Shown here: positions 13,398-27,912 of the stretch, piece after piece
Layout: the number at the start of each line of letters is the position of its first letter
Position numbering within the stretch: position 1 is the stretch's first letter
Assembly (NCBI RefSeq): GCF_001723175.1
Contig: NC_064656.1
Coordinates: 1,612,001-1,676,000, forward strand
Reading direction: 5' to 3'
DNA: 64,000 bases
Source: Penicillium oxalicum
Taxonomy: Eukaryota; Ascomycota; Eurotiomycetes; Eurotiales; Aspergillaceae
Position numbers and translations under genes: made by a program
The notes under the pieces: model-generated
Databases searched by the model: none
Told to the model about the DNA's origin: nothing
Seen by the model: the letters and a program-made list of their open reading frames with translations, nothing else

Positions 13398-16300
13398 CTT
13401 GTGTGGGATGTGAGGGCAGCGTTGTTGGGCGGAAGTTGAAAGCGCTTTGGTGTTGTATAGAGCGAGAAACGAGACGAGACTCCAAGATCGACCAAAAAGG
13501 GCTGGATCAGGTATCGCAGTGGTGATGACTCAGGAGAATTTGGATTTCTTGATTTGAATCACTCTTCCTGACAATGTTGTACCAGGAGTGTAGTGGTTGT
13601 CGTAGTAGCCGCAGTACACGGGAGCTATGCTTCCAGATCCGGCCTGAGGAGGGGGGGGGAGGCAACCAAGCGCAAGTGATCGACGTCAACCAGTCGATAA
13701 TGATCTAAGGACGATGCTTTGTCCAATGACTTTCCAACCAGAATAGCCTCTTCGACTTTTAGCACAAGTGAGGGTCGGCTAGTGTTGACTTGAGGGCAGA
13801 GTGAAGTAATAATGGCCAGGAATGTCTTTTGTCCGCTAGTCATACACTGGTCATCCACAAGCAAGATATGGTCGGGGGCGTAGTAATCGTGATTTCAGAC
13901 GAGGGGCTACCGAGACACCAGTGTATCAAAGTCCGGTTCCAAAGGCTCAAAGTCAAAAAAAGAGATGACACTGTTGCAGGAGGGGAGGGGGGAAGATGGC
14001 CCTTTTGAGGATTTCAATCAATTTGTATCGATCATGGAGAAGTGCACGAGATGGGAAAAAAATAATAGGATTTAAATCAAAAGGGAATTAAAAGAAATTC
14101 CGATTTCACAATCATCTCGTCGCCATGTTCTGAAGGAGGCTTTTTTTTAAATTTCTAATTTAATTTTCAGAGATGACTGCCTTGACTTCCTCTTCTGCCT
14201 TTTTTGGGCTGGGATCGCTTCTTGTTCAAGGCGTGGAACCGAGCCGTATGAGTTGGTATCCGAGTACGGTCACGGTCTGACCAGATTAAATTACAGGAAC
14301 CACTGCGTCGAATAAGGTGGTAAGCGCCCGACTGGAGCACCCACGCTGCCTCCTGTACGGCGCATTCTGCGACTGTGAGCACATTATTTAGTGCCGATGA
14401 CTGTACTTTGAGTGTGATCAATACTAGGTACCTACCTAACCTATTCAACGAGGGGAGGGAAAAAGTCCCTGTGAGTGGACAAGTTGTGAGGCTCTCCCTC
14501 GGAACTGGGATTGTGATTCATTTTTTCAACATAAAAAAATATCCATCTCATGCAATCTGATTCCCTAGTCGACACAGCTACTGATCCATCGCGAGTCTTG
14601 AAAAGGAACAGTACGATCAATAATATTGAAAACCTCATTGACGCAAGTCACCTTCTCATTCTCCTGATGGCTGGAGATTTCCCGCATTCGTCGGTCTGGT
14701 TGTGATTTTGAATTTTTGAATGTAATATTAAAAAAAATAAAATTTGGTGGTTCGCCGATCCAGTCATCGTGGAGGTGCTCATCGAGTCTTGTCTCATGTT
14801 TCCCTTTCGTTTTGCTCTCTCCTGATTACTCTATCCAACGATGAGAGGTGGAGTCTGCCAAAAAGGCTCGGCGTTTGACTCTTACCAAGTTACACCTTAC
14901 CAAGTTACTGGCACCTTGGGGGACCAGCTCAGCTCGGAGCACGGAGAGTCCATCGGCCCTCGGAGACTTCTGGTCGGGCCTGACGTATATCCGGAAGGAC
15001 TGCACTTCCGGTCATCTCATGCTTCCGTGGGACCACTCCAGACTCTGGCAGAAAGAGACCGAGTTGAGCGAGGGCTGAAGGGCGGAGAGTGTGACCCTCT
15101 TGGGGGGCCTTGACGGCTCTGACGGCTCTGACGGCTTGTTCTTGTGGTCCTCGACGGGCACAAGAGTTGCCGAGAAGTCGCATGAGCGATTTCTTCGACC
15201 TTCTCCCCTGCATAAAAATTAGTGTCGACGGTGTGCCCATGTTCACCAGATCTGTGAGGGTTCTCAAAAGTTTCCTCCTCGAACAGAAGCCGGTAACATA
15301 ACGGTGTTCAGGTCTTGTCCTCTTGTTTCTTTCCTGTATTCTCATTACCAGTAATACCTCGCGCTACCTCGCAACCATCCGAGATCTCTTGGGGCGGTTC
15401 TGTATGCCCGGGTAACGGTTTCAGTGCGGTGCTAGTAAGGCGACTTCGCCCAGAGCTTGACGAAAACCGGGAACAACATCATCTTGATCGATCGCAAGCC
15501 CGATACCAGGATGATGTGGCTCAGAAATCCTTCAGAGCATCTCTCGGCCCTTTTTTTTTCTTCCCAGCTCTGCCACCCTATTCGTCCGAGCCACTTTACG
15601 TTCTTTTTATGAATTTTGCTTTTTAACCTTTCATTTTTTTTTTGGGTTCCCCTCCCTCCCAAAAAAGAACACAGTCCATCTAGGACCTGACCTTTAGACT
15701 GAGCTAGGGTTGATGAGTTTGACATTTTGAAAATTAATTATCGACGCTGACATAAACTTCTCACCTCCCTGCTCTGGGGAGGGCCCTGTGTCTTCACCAT
15801 CACATCACATCGATCCACCGAGACCATCTGGAGTTCCATCTGAAGCCTAAGTCCCTTGCCATGTGGTCGGGCGTGGGTGAAGGCTTGGCGTGCATAATGA
15901 ACGACTGTGCAAAGCGGGATTGTGTTATGACCCTGGATTCAGCGCATGAGAAGCCTGGATAAAATCGGTCGGCAAGACTCTGCCGACCAGACCACAGTTC
16001 AAGTCTCCATTTCAGTCTTGTAGAGTCCACTTGGGATATGATCGTGGATGGCCTCCCAAAAAGAAGAAAAAAAAGAACAGAGTTATGCCCTAGGTCCAAC
16101 GCATGATCACTCCATGACATCGAGCTCGGATCATCGTTGGTCTAGTTTCGGGATCTTTCTCGATCATCAGAGATCAACGTGTATTTCCATTCCCGTCACT
16201 GAGTAACTTTCGGGGGTGGGATCGACCGTGTGGAGTATGAATGGAGTCGCGCAGACCAAGGGGGGGGGGAAGGCAGCGAAAGAACTCTTCGGGGAGTCTC

Positions 16301-17990
16301 GTGTGGTCAATTCCAGGTCCCCGAGGTGTTTTGGAAATGCGTCCAGGATGCACAACCCTTGAATGCGGGTGCGCTGGGGTGAGAAGGAGAGCATATCTAC
16401 TCACTATTGTTCGGTTTCTTGAACCCCGAAAGCGAGGTCCCCATGATCGACACATCTACTCGGTCGTCGGATGGGCTATTCGAGACGCCGGCCAAGTACC
16501 TGGCGCATCCTTCCTCTTGTACCTGTCGCTGTAATACTCTCTAGATTGATGCCTTCTCTAATTTGCCTCAGCTCCTGGTCCTGATGTGCGTATCGTGCTA
16601 CTGTGGAGCTATCGGCCAGGTCGTCGCCCCTGACAAGCTTTATGTCTCTAGACCGTCCCTAAGTACGTACCTTAGGCCCTCAATACTTTACATAATTATG
16701 GTAGTACGCACTCCGGCGAGAAGCTACCCCTCTGCTCTGGCGGACCCTGGTCGCAGACATGCTCTGATTGGTAGACTTGGCAGCTCCAACAAACGAACAG
16801 CATGCATCGCGGTTGATCGATGAAGTTGAACTGACATCAGTCACGCCTCACAAACAGAACCCCGACCCTGAATGTGTAAATCCACACTGCATCTACGGGT
16901 CATTGAAATGATACGTTTGATCCTTCCACCGTCTATACACACGCATGATAGCATAGCCCCCTCCTAGTTCCGTGACCATCGATCGACATCGTAAGCATAA
17001 TGGATCTCGCTGCCCAGCATACCAAATAGCCACCGTCTCGGGTTCCTCTTTTTTTCTTCTTCGGAGGGGCTTGTCGCTGCCTGGCCCTTTGTAGTTGACC
17101 TTTGGGGCTCAGCTAGGAGGAGCTAGAGCTTGCACACGGCAAGCCTCCCTGTCTGTTTCACTGCGTATACGTAAAGGGAGACGCCAGGATCAATATTGTG
17201 ACCCGCGAGAAGATCGACCGCTGCCGACCGTTTTCCTAATTCTTTCATTTCGCCTTCCCGATCGCAGTGTTCAGCCCCTTTTTGATCCTTCCATGATCGT
17301 CCTCGAATCCTTCCCTCAAACCCATCACACCTGGATACGAGAGTCACACTGACACCTACATATACACCCATCAATAAACATAGCATGGGCTATATCTGTC
17401 AGGAGAGAATGGGCGCTCTGATCTTTAATTTTGATTAGCTTGGAGTTGGAGGAAGCCACCCTCTGTGCAGCTGCTCTCCTCTGGCTTCGATAGGCGTGAC
17501 GACTCTACTCCGGATCCGCGGTGCCAAGTCTTCCACCTTGGTCTATCTTTGTCCAACTAAGCACGCACTAACTCGGGACTAGTTGATGGGACCAGGGCAG
17601 CTAGCAGCTAGCAGCGAGTTTTCATGAAATGAAATCGAAATATGGCGCATTTTGTATGATCACCGGCTATATACGATCCCAATCACAATCGTCTTAGTGC
17701 CTCCTGTGAGATAGGACTCTACCCCACTCCCGGTGGATTTAGCTTTCTGTTGCAAGTTGCGCCCACCCGGCGCTCGGGTTTGCTGACCGAGAAAATAAAA
17801 GGCCAGATCGTTTCGAGCGACGAGTAACCTTTCATTCTACAGTAGTCTCACTACCGCAACCTTCCATGTATCCATGGCGTAGCACTTTTGTCAAGATGCG
17901 ACACGATGAGGCAAAGCGCTAGTCCCTCAGGAATATACACTAAGCACGGCTGAAGTTTAATCCCACGCCAACTTTCTCCTCCCTTTCCTT

Positions 17991-18021
17991 CTTTCCTCTT
18001 TCCTCTTTCCTCTTTCCTCTT
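17991..18021. repeat. TTTCCTC short tandem repeat
   Basis: About four head-to-tail copies of a seven-base pyrimidine unit in intergenic DNA. No function is visible. Confidence 0.75.
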
Positions 18022-21000
18022 TCTTTCCCCTGCCAACTCCCGTTGCCGATCTCGATGACTTATCCACGCGGGGAGTCCACCTGCCCTTTTTAGTCAGCGG
18101 CTGTCAGTGCCTATTAGGGAGCTCCGCTCAGTTTTCCTTTCTGAAGTTCTCCCCTAGGCTGAAAAGGCGCGTCTTCGTTGATCCGTTTCACACCCAACCC
18201 TAAGCCCAAGCTCACCATTGCCCTCTGTGACGGGACCAGAGCTCATCAAATCGACGATCCCCCCCTTCCTGGAAATCTACCCCAACTCAAATCCCCCGAG
18301 CCTCGACAGGTTGGCACGGCCCAAACTGCAACCTGGAAAACTGCGATAACACATGGACCGGTGCTTTTAGTATTTTTTTTCTCCCCTAACGGTTGGAAAT
18401 TTGATTGGTTCATTCGTCGAGCTTTGAACTTTTTACGTCTAGGTCTTTTATCTCTTTTAAGGGAGGTAGGTACTGTAGGTAGGTTAGTACAGGATTTAGC
18501 ACGTTGTTGGAACAACTACCTACACTAGATCACTTCATCCACATAGAAGGAATGGTGTTGTACTGTTGACGAATATAAGTATGAATGTACACCTACACAC
18601 GTAGGTGATGATCACACAATATCGAAACATATTATTGATCTCCGTGTATGCAGCCTCAACTTAGTTGGTACTCACTACGACCCTCCCGTCTCCGCGTGAT
18701 TCATTACTGACGGGGCTTCGCTCATCTCATTGCCCCCTCCCGATTGAGCGACTTGGCAGTCTGTTGCTTTTTTTTTTTTTTTTTTTTAGAAATTTAGTGC
18801 GTATGGTACGCCATGCGCCTCTTCGCCGAGACCGATCCTTCAGGACTTTTGTCTTTCGATGATTTGGGGGCGAAGCAGTCTCAAAGGGCGCTCTGGGGGA
18901 GAGGAGAATAAGATTAGAGCGGCGCAGGCGGAAATCACCGTATTTGGTACGTTGGTCATGGCATATAACGTACGAGTGGTAAAGTCTGTGTATATTCTTG
19001 AGTGTGGGATTTACAAATTAGAAATTAGGCCGTGAAACCTCTACTGAAGGAGTCATGCTGGTCTGTGATTCTACAGAAAGACTGATTTGCCTTTTGTACA
19101 GTCATTGATAATACAGTACTACTCATGACTGTTTAGCGAGTGACGGAGTTGGCAGGAGTTAGAACCTTGGGAAGTAAGAATTTTCCTCGAGACTAATAAT
19201 CACTGCAGTACATGAAGTTCCTGTTGATAATCATCACTCATTTAGACCTCTCAAAAGTACCATCCTGACACATCGACTGGAAAGTCCGTACACACCTTTG
19301 TACACACCTAATAGGAGAACAACAACTACTAATTCAGACACTCCTGAATCCAGAGCTGTGTGGAGGACACCCGCAACCTTATTCATCGTCGATGACGTGA
19401 CCACTTGACCAGTTGACCACTTGGAGAAGAATTGGTGTCTTCTGATTGGCTTATCAAGTAGCACACTTTTCTTCGCTGATAGTTCGGAGAAAATTAAGCG
19501 CTAGTCTCGAGTCTCCCTGGTCCTTGGTTAGTTGGTCCACTACTAACTACCTACTCTTCCCTAGCTTGTACTGCGACATGATGTGTTATTATTGTGAACC
19601 GTTCCCTGTTCTTGAAGTCGAGGTACAATGGATGCTAACAAGTCATCATTGAACATTGACCCAGAGGAGAGAGAAAGAAGACCAGAGACGGCTCGACGTG
19701 GCCCATCCGTGTCCGAGCAATCATCACATGTTCAAGTGAGGGCTTCTTTACCTCTCTGCCGGGTCAGTCCCCCTTGTGACCTCCCTGCTGGGAATACACT
19801 AATGCGCCAGACATCCACTGATAGTGTATGTCTGCGAGTCTTCTTCGTAGAAACTCGTTTTCGCAACTTTCTCGTTAAATCCATTGGTGCATTGAACTGC
19901 GCCTTCCGAGGCCATGCTGATCCCCACCAGAACTTCGCCTCGTTGTAGGAAATTGCGACACGATACGCCCACCAGAAGAGAGTGTTTTTTTAGAGTGTCT
20001 AGCTGTTCCAAATGACGAAATATCCGATGATCGAGGCAGCATTGAGTGAAGCAGGTTTGACAAGTCTTGACTTTTGGGAATTCTTTTTCCCTCTCGAGGT
20101 TTAAGATACCACAGTGCTGGCTGCTGTGCTTTTACCGGTGGAAACATCCTGGCATCGCTTGGACCACGCTGTGAAGCTTATTTATGTGGGTATATCGACT
20201 CACTGACGTGAAGGTGAGGCAAGATAAGAGTCAAAAGTAAACATGTTGAAAGGAAAACCCCCCAAGCGTTACCAATCCTGAGTCATGTTTTCCCAAATCA
20301 CAAGGTAGACGCAGCCTGGTCAATGAGCTTCTATGCACTACGCCATCCTATCGATTCTTTTCTAACCTTTTTCCAAGCCGCTTGGATCAACCGAGCTTAA
20401 GCATGATGACGCGATATTGCAAGGCACGAGAGTGCATAAAGTGTAGTAGATGGCGAAGGATCCGACCATGTACGAGGCGCTTTGTGCCTTTGTGCTCCAC
20501 TTGATCAAACTTTGATTCATCAACTGCACTGGTCCTAGATGAGTAGGTGGATTGATACTGGGTAGCGTGCTACCTTTACTTGAGGCAGAAGGATATGGAC
20601 GCTTCTATGGACCTCAATGAGCGGTGAGCGCTGCTGGTTTCAGGAAGTTCTCCCTCCCGGGCTATCAGCGTAGTAGCCAACAACCTCCACGCCTCGATTG
20701 CCGGATCTACACATCGTCTATGCGGCACCGGGGGTGACACTTGGGGATCGGTTATGTATACTTGTGAGGTGGAGACTAGGGAGTACCAAATTGTCGAAAG
20801 AATCCAACAAGATATATAGACTAGATACCTAGCAGTATCATCCGAGACTCACGTTCGAGTACGTTGGATATTGCTCAGATGTAAAATTGTATAATCAATT
20901 AGAGGGTCAAGTCAAACCAAATAGCTTTGTTTCACCTATTACTGTTAGCTGGGGCTCTGTACACGTGCGTTTTGAGGTCATTCAACCTTCCTTGCCTGCG

Positions 21001-24000
21001 CTGACTCTTCAAAAATGCAGAACCTTGGGGGAATATATAGTCTATGACTCCATTGTGATCAGCTAGCTCCCCCCTCGACGACACCAGAGCGGACTGTAAA
21101 GTCATCGCCGTGTAAGCGTGAAGTTTCTACAAGTCAACAGTGTCTGTGGGCCATGCAGTGTCATCCGCGGAGTTAACGTCAAATAAAGTCGATAATATCC
21201 GTGCTCTATGACCGGTTGTCCACGAGAACCGTCATCCATCGTCCATAGAGCTGGGTCATATCTTTGATGTTTGTGTATTGCGATGAAGTTCAGTATCATA
21301 CATGATGCTTTACGACACTCAATGCTAACTCAAAATTGAATACTCATAATACAAATTTCCAGCCGGACCAACGATGAGAAATGGATGAACAACTCTCAAG
21401 AAGGTTCTAGCCGTAGCAAAAGAGAGGGAAAAAAAATCAAAAGGCTCGACTTATCTGATCCGGTCTCATCATCCATCTCATCCCGTCTCGAGGAATAATA
21501 ATACCCTGCTTTTCCACGTTCAGTCCATCCATTTTCCAAGCTACCGCCAGGTAGTTTCGAGCGACCACACATGAGCGATCAGATCGGCGTATTGCTGATT
21601 TTTGAGGCGAGGCGAACTGCAGTACAACCCTACATCCACCAGTGCCCCTCCTTCCCCCCCTCTGATGCTGTGCTCCATCTACCACGTTTGCTCCTCGTTC
21701 AGTGGGGATGCATTAGATGCGGACACCGGATGGATGTAGCCGGTCTCGTCTAGACTTATTCATCTTTCTCCCTCCATGATGGAGAGAGCCCACTGCCTAC
21801 CTAGGTAGGTAATTCAAATCCACCTTTGGTTTCTACTTGTAGACTCCTCCGGACGTTCCACTCCCGTAGGGCTAGACAATGACAGCCATCGACACTTCAA
21901 TATTGAGACGACTGCAATCGATCGCCCTCGACCATTCCGAGCCATTCGACTGGAAGGTCCAGAACGAAATGGGAGCACCGATTCGCATCGCATCAATGAG
22001 GGAATCCAGTATCCAGTTGCCAGCGTGGAAAAGGTGGAGAGAATCATGGAATATACAGGGCTGGATCACCGCACTGTAGAATACTTTTCTGCATGATCCA
22101 CTATTCTTTCTCGACTTTTGTGTTGTTGTTCTTTTCTCGGTTCGGTTGCCGATGTTCCCTGACGATGGCCCGTGGGCGATGACCTCATCGCTTCGACCAG
22201 TGCCGCAGTCATCGAGTTGGGGGCTGGATCAGGAAACATAGACGGCGATTTTTACAGAGTTTACAACCATAGCACTGGATAATCAGATGTGGTCTAGATA
22301 CATACATCATTCTTGGGGAATTTGTCATATTTTTCACTGGAACTTCCAAGCATTGAATTCTGTACATCTAACCGGAATCCACAATTAAACTTGTAGAGTT
22401 TGTAGGGTTGCAGAGCTGTACAACCATCCCAACAAGGCATAATCCTCCGCCCGGTTAGTTGCCGAGCGAAAGTGGGGGGGGGAGAGCCAAAAGCCGAGAA
22501 AAAAGACTTCTCCTCCGGTTCACCAAAGTTGATCCGATCGCATTTGATCTTGTCGAAAAGAAACGAAAGAACAAACGCCCTAATTTTTTTTTGCTGGTTT
22601 TCGTTTGCTGGTCCTGTTTTGAAAGCGCGAGACCCAGTAAAATGAATCGATTCCGAGTCAGTCGTTACAGACCGACCCTCCGTGTGCGAGACCAATTGGG
22701 ATAGTTCCAGATGAGTTTATTTTGGATTCTGGACCCAGGGTGGAAAAAGGACAATAGACTGCGCGATGACCTCATTTCAGGCGAGCAGGTCTCTTGTCTT
22801 GGCGAGTAGAGTTACATACAGTAGTGCTACTGTACCCCTTCAGCCTTGTAGGGTGTGTAGGCGATGTCCGAAAGTGGCGGAACGATCGTACTGGGAGTGG
22901 AGGGCGAGATGTGAAATGTGAAGACAATAGAGACGCTGGTGTGCTGTATTGGGGGATCAGTGAAAGTCCGCTCCCGATGCCGTATCGCGGAGATGAACGA
23001 ATCGCGGGATTCTGTCGGCAGGTGCGATGAGACCGAGGCATCCCATGTTGAAAGATGGAGATGAGGTTTTGTTGGGACGAGGCTAAGTATGTAGAAGCGA
23101 AGTAGGAAAGTTTACTACAGTACCTTCTCAAGTACAGGGATCTTACAGTGGATTGTGTGATCTTCGGAAGGGCTGTATGACCCCCTCTGTGTATAACTGA
23201 TTCACGAGCTATACAATCAAAGTCCAGATAGAAAACACCCTACGGCGGTGACGATTCAACTGAAGAAGGCCAGACTTGTTTTAGTCAGAGCCCTCGTTCA
23301 TGCATGTTCCAGCCTCCCCTCCAGTCTTCTCCAACTCTCTTGGGTCCTCCTCATTCACCCTTCGCGAACCTACCGATATGCCGTCATTTCCGTTCCCTCA
23401 AGGTCGTGATCTGGCCGTATATCGGATGGCGTTCCCTTGGCGATCTAACACTGATGTTCGTCATGTCAGGGCCGAAGGGGGATCGTCCCGTGAACGGCTG
23501 GAACCATGGTCTCACTTGCATTGTCTGAATGGCTTCCATCTCGAGAGGGCCTAGGCCTATCAGACTTTCTGTGCAAGGGTGGACGCGAATACCCAATGGC
23601 AGAATATTGGCTCAGAAGGGTCGAGTCCCATCTACGGGAGCCAGTGCGTACGGTTCGTGTGTGTTTAATGTTTGGAGATGGGGTCCAGTCATTGTCTTTC
23701 TGAATGCAGACCTGGTCACTTCTGATTTCCTCTTGGCAGGCGGAAGTCGCAAAAATGAGTTCGAATTCATCATGTATTTTCTATTGGACGATTCAACTGC
23801 CTTGATCCGTCATGGCCCGGGTCTACTGTCTACCGCTGCGCAAGAAAGCTTCGTAAAGAATCATTGCTCTTTTGGATTACTTTTGTCGGATCGAACGTCG
23901 CTCTAGTGTACGTTGTCCAAGATCTAGATCTACGAGGAGCGGAATGAACTCAACTCGGATGCGGCACCGGAATAGCTTGCCGAGACTGTGAAGTGAGACC

Positions 24001-24837
24001 CACTAGGAAAGTTCATGTCGTGGACCCATTGAATCGGGTAGAATGGCCGAGTTCTTTTGTCGAAAAGTTCCAACCTCATCAGTCAACTTGGCGTCATGGT
24101 GAATTCGAAGCGCCTGTTGCACGTCAGAGCTGTAGGCGAAGCAGAAGGAGTTTGAAGAGCATGGCTGAAACTAGACACCAATGCAGATGAGGTAGGAGAT
24201 GTGTGGATAAACGACCGATTGGCTGACTTTCAGTATGGACCATAAGTCGTCAGGCTAATCTAGACCAGACCAAGGCCGTCGACGGAACGAACAGCCCTGC
24301 CATTCATCCTTCTCCCTTTCATGATGGCCTCCAACCCTGGCCAGCGGCAGCTTCCCACCGGCCGTGTGAGAACAACGACTTCATCGACTCAAAGATTCAC
24401 ATGTAGAATTCACGCTGGGATCGACTGTCTTCTGCAGAAACACTAGAGTGTCCCCGAGAGATATCAGCATATTGTGCTGCGAGTCGAAGGAATTATGATG
24501 CCCCTCGGACGCATGCCACGGTATGCTCCGACGACGCGACCGACGAGCACTGTCGAGGATCACGAGATGGTCCCAGCGTGGGCCAACGCAGGAAGGCCAC
24601 AATCCCATTGCAAAGTGAATTGACTGGCAAAAAGTCTTCTTGAAAAGGACTATCTCTCGTGCGCTCATGTCCATGAACCCACAGCCATGCTTGCGAGCAC
24701 ACTTTGGGCCCCAGCTCGAGCTGATCGACCGAGCGTCTGTCAACTCACTCTTGACTTTCGCAACGGGGACAACGGGCAACAACAGGTCTGCACGGTCAAG
24801 GACATTATCGTGTTCTACCTGTATGATTTTGGCACTA

Positions 24838-25660
24838 TTGACGAGAGTCCTTCAAGCGTTGCGTGGCCTTTTGGTTGATCATGTCTACGGCAAGATCAAT
24901 CGTCTGCCGACTGAACGGATTTGCGATATCGTGGACGCAGAAATTTGCATCTGCGTTGATCTTGGATTCCGACCATTGTACACGGTACTCTTCCTGACTG
25001 GCAGTGAGATTGAGTACACATGCTACGCCGTCCACGATGCAAGCCGGCGTTAACTCCCCGTGGGAGACATGCCCTCTGATACGGGTGCTCATTAGCGGCA
25101 GAGACCATTGTCAAACCACCATGACTCCCGTTGCAGGCACGGGCCTAGTCCTTTGACAGTGGGTGACCATAGTACCGATCGTTGGATCATATCCAACACC
25201 CAACCAGGGGGATGCCCAGATGCCAACGTTCAAGATCGTTCCTGAGATCTGCCACGTGCAGATGACGATGGTCGGAAGGGGAAAAGATGAACGATCTTTC
25301 CTGATCCCAGTGGCTACGGACCACTGCTAGAGTGGGTGATGATTTTCCTGGCTCCTCAGTCGTTCGATCGGATCTCGATCGCGTTTCCCGCCCCTTCATA
25401 GCCCGCCCGCATTAGATCATCTTACGTGGGATGATCTCGGACGGAACGGCGAGAAGCTTGTGTTGCGGGAACGTACCACAGCCGCCGTTGCCACAGATCT
25501 TGATTGCGATCTTGTCCGCAATCGCGCAGACGGCCCCGACGAACATGTCGAGTATGTATTGTAGACTTGTCCCGTTTGCAGTCAGCTTCAAAACAGGGCG
25601 GGTCAATAAAGGAGATTGTCTCCGTGCTAGCCTTCGAGATGACGCAATCATTCAAAGCCG
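24838..25660 (-). other. Possible unrecognised minus-strand exons (weak)
   Basis: Two minus-strand stretches look slightly more protein-like than their surroundings. One (about 25092-24838) ends in an Asn/Asp/Gln-rich helix-like tail. The other (about 25560-25470) reads MFVGAVCAIADKIAIKICG and is followed by a gtacgt donor-like site. I could not join them into a convincing model with acceptors and branch points, and I recognise no family. They may be chance frames. Confidence 0.15.
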
Positions 25661-27769
25661 CGGCGGCTTCTGACAGATGACGATTCCAGAACTCAAACAA
25701 GCTCAACGGAAGGGGGGAAGGAGACGGTTGAGAAAGTACGAAAACGAGGGGCGTAGAATACTTGGACCCCAAGAGTGTGGATGATCTTTGAAGGGGCCAG
25801 AACGAGACACTAAGTCAGACTGCAGAACCAAGATGGAGGCTGGTGACAAAGATGAGTCCGACTCTGTCGACTCGAGGAGAGAGAATTGGAGTAGGGCGAG
25901 ACGGGTGGAAAGACAGAGAAAGACGGCCCGATGTATGACCAAACCACTTGTGAACCTGTGTTAAATCAGGGTTGGATAGCTTTTTCTCCAAGGGAAAAGC
26001 AAAAAAGCATGTATGTCTGGCTCGTCAGCTCTGGATGTGTACCACCGTCTCACAATTCGGGATGCTTGGAAGAGATACACAGTAGAACAGCAGTGACGCC
26101 ACCTTATTCTACGATACGTTTCTACAATGCACAGTTCGTACATGCCCTGCGAAAGTCCGAAGTCTGAGCAATCTGCACTCGTCAGGAGAAATTTCCCTGG
26201 GAAGTAGTACTCGTAAGTAGTAGGTAGGAGCTTTTCACCAGGACGTGGTAAGTACTGCAATCACTTTCGTGAGTACTAAGTCTTCACTCATGCAGTGAGA
26301 GTTGCGGGGTCCGAATCCTAATCGGGCAGGTTGCGGTGGTTCGTAACTCGAGGCATGTACAGGATCAGGTGACGCGTACATATGATGTCTCAGGCATCAC
26401 TCGGAAATCTGGACCCTTTGCATCTCCAACAGGGCCAGAAACCCAAGTCCGTGGCGTTAAAACCTCGACGATAGAACCAAAGAATCAGGATCGTCCCGGT
26501 TTCATCAACTCAGTGAGCCGATGAACGGTAGACTAACCGACTCGACTGGAATCACCGGCGCCAGGCCAGTGCGGACTGGGGACTCCATACAGTAGAAGAT
26601 TACGGCACTTGGCAGCGGAGTCTGCATCTCTCACCTACTCCATGAGTCCATGAGCACTCGCAGTCAAGGCATCCTTGCCTCTCTTCCATGTCTCCTGAGT
26701 CTTGCAAGACGCCAGCTAACCCTGTCACCCTGCAGCCGTTTCTCCACCAGCATAGACCCCCAAGATCTCGGCTTGAAGTAGCTGCAGAACACATCCTGAA
26801 TCAGTCCTCTAGTATACCGGGCAGGCGTAAACCTAGTCACGGTCTCCTCTAGTCAATCATTGCTCTCTCTGGGCGGAGGTTGGCTGGCTGACTGCCTTGC
26901 GAGTCGGGAGGTCATAAGAATCAATCACCCTGCACGAGGGGCATTCTTCCGAAACGGGAGGGAAGTCTCCTGGTGTGGTGCCTCCTTGACGTAGGGGCAC
27001 ATCCAAAATCCTGAGTAGGGATCTGCCCTCGACCTGTTTGAGCCGTGGAGTCGTTCGTTCACAGCACCTGTCATCTGAGGAGGCTTCGACCCTTTTCTTA
27101 AACTATCCAGCAATGCGAATGCGAGAGTGTCCATGCGCCAATCGACAGGGTCCCTCAACCACGGCCCCAGTGACTCTATCTGGGCTTGGGCTTTTAGACC
27201 TTCCACACGGGCTAATAGACAGTCTCGGTCTCCGGCCTCTGGACCATCCAGCAGCAAAAGGTCCCGCATCCCTGGGTTGATTTGTCATTTGTCAGTTGCC
27301 TCTTTTGTGATGGATCATCTCCGACCGGGTGTCCACAACAGCGCCACCACGCTGGATCAGCCCGTAGGTTCAATTCCTGCCACGGCCCACGTCCTCTCCA
27401 CGCCCTAACAATTCCCTTATCAGCAAGTGGGTGAGACGAAGAAATCAGACCAGGGGAGGGGGATGGACACAGAGAATAAAAAAAACAGGAATCCAGCCAG
27501 TTGAAGTGCTACCAAGATCCTGAGGGATATCCACAAAGCTAATCGATCGCCTGGAGGTACGATCTGACCTCATCCCGATCCTCGTCATTCCCTGGTGGCA
27601 TTCCAAAGCGTGTCCACAGCCCACAAGGAAAATGAACGTTGCTCCGACCCCGTTCTGTCTTCGTGTTCGTTCGAGGTGATTGGCTCCTTGGCCTCCTCTG
27701 GAGGTCCACAATGACATCTGGTGTACCTTTGAAAAATGGAGGAAAAGACCAAAAGAAAAAAAGGAAAAC

Positions 27770-27784
27770 GGGGGGGGGGGGGGG
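27770..27784. repeat. G15 homopolymer in the lreA upstream region
   Basis: An uninterrupted G run about 380 nt before the lreA start codon, in a purine-rich stretch on the plus strand. It could form a G-quadruplex if transcribed into the leader, and its length may be inexact in the assembly. Confidence 0.9.
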
Positions 27785-27904
27785 CTGTGAGACCCATTTT
27801 CTTACTTGCTCGAACGGATCCCCCCCCAATCCCCAGAACCCACCAGAAGAGCGGAAAGAGGGAACAAAAAAAACCTATTCGCACCAGTCGCCGCCCAAGT
27901 GACA

Positions 27905-27912
27905 GATCGATC
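27905..27912. promoter_or_regulatory. Candidate light-responsive element (GATCGATC) upstream of lreA
   Basis: Two adjoining GATC units about 255 nt before the lreA start codon, inside a larger near-palindrome. In Neurospora the white-collar complex binds GATC-containing light-responsive elements, so feedback of LreA on its own gene is conceivable. This is inference from a short motif. Confidence 0.3.

Noticed and set aside
22772..23131. 119-codon minus-strand frame
   Set aside because: Arg/Ser/Pro-rich composition typical of chance frames; no domain, no splice continuation.
24838..25660. Idea that the minus-strand frames encode a KP4-type secreted killer protein
   Set aside because: Only a few residues resemble the family, the cysteine spacing does not fit, and no signal peptide or complete model was found.
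26285..26340. Sequence resembling a GTCCGAATCC T loop
   Set aside because: The stems do not pair and no cloverleaf is possible.
27330..27395. tRNA-like T arm (AGGTTCAATTCCT with a 5-bp stem)
   Set aside because: The acceptor stem has no partner upstream and no anticodon or D arm can be folded, so it is a chance match.
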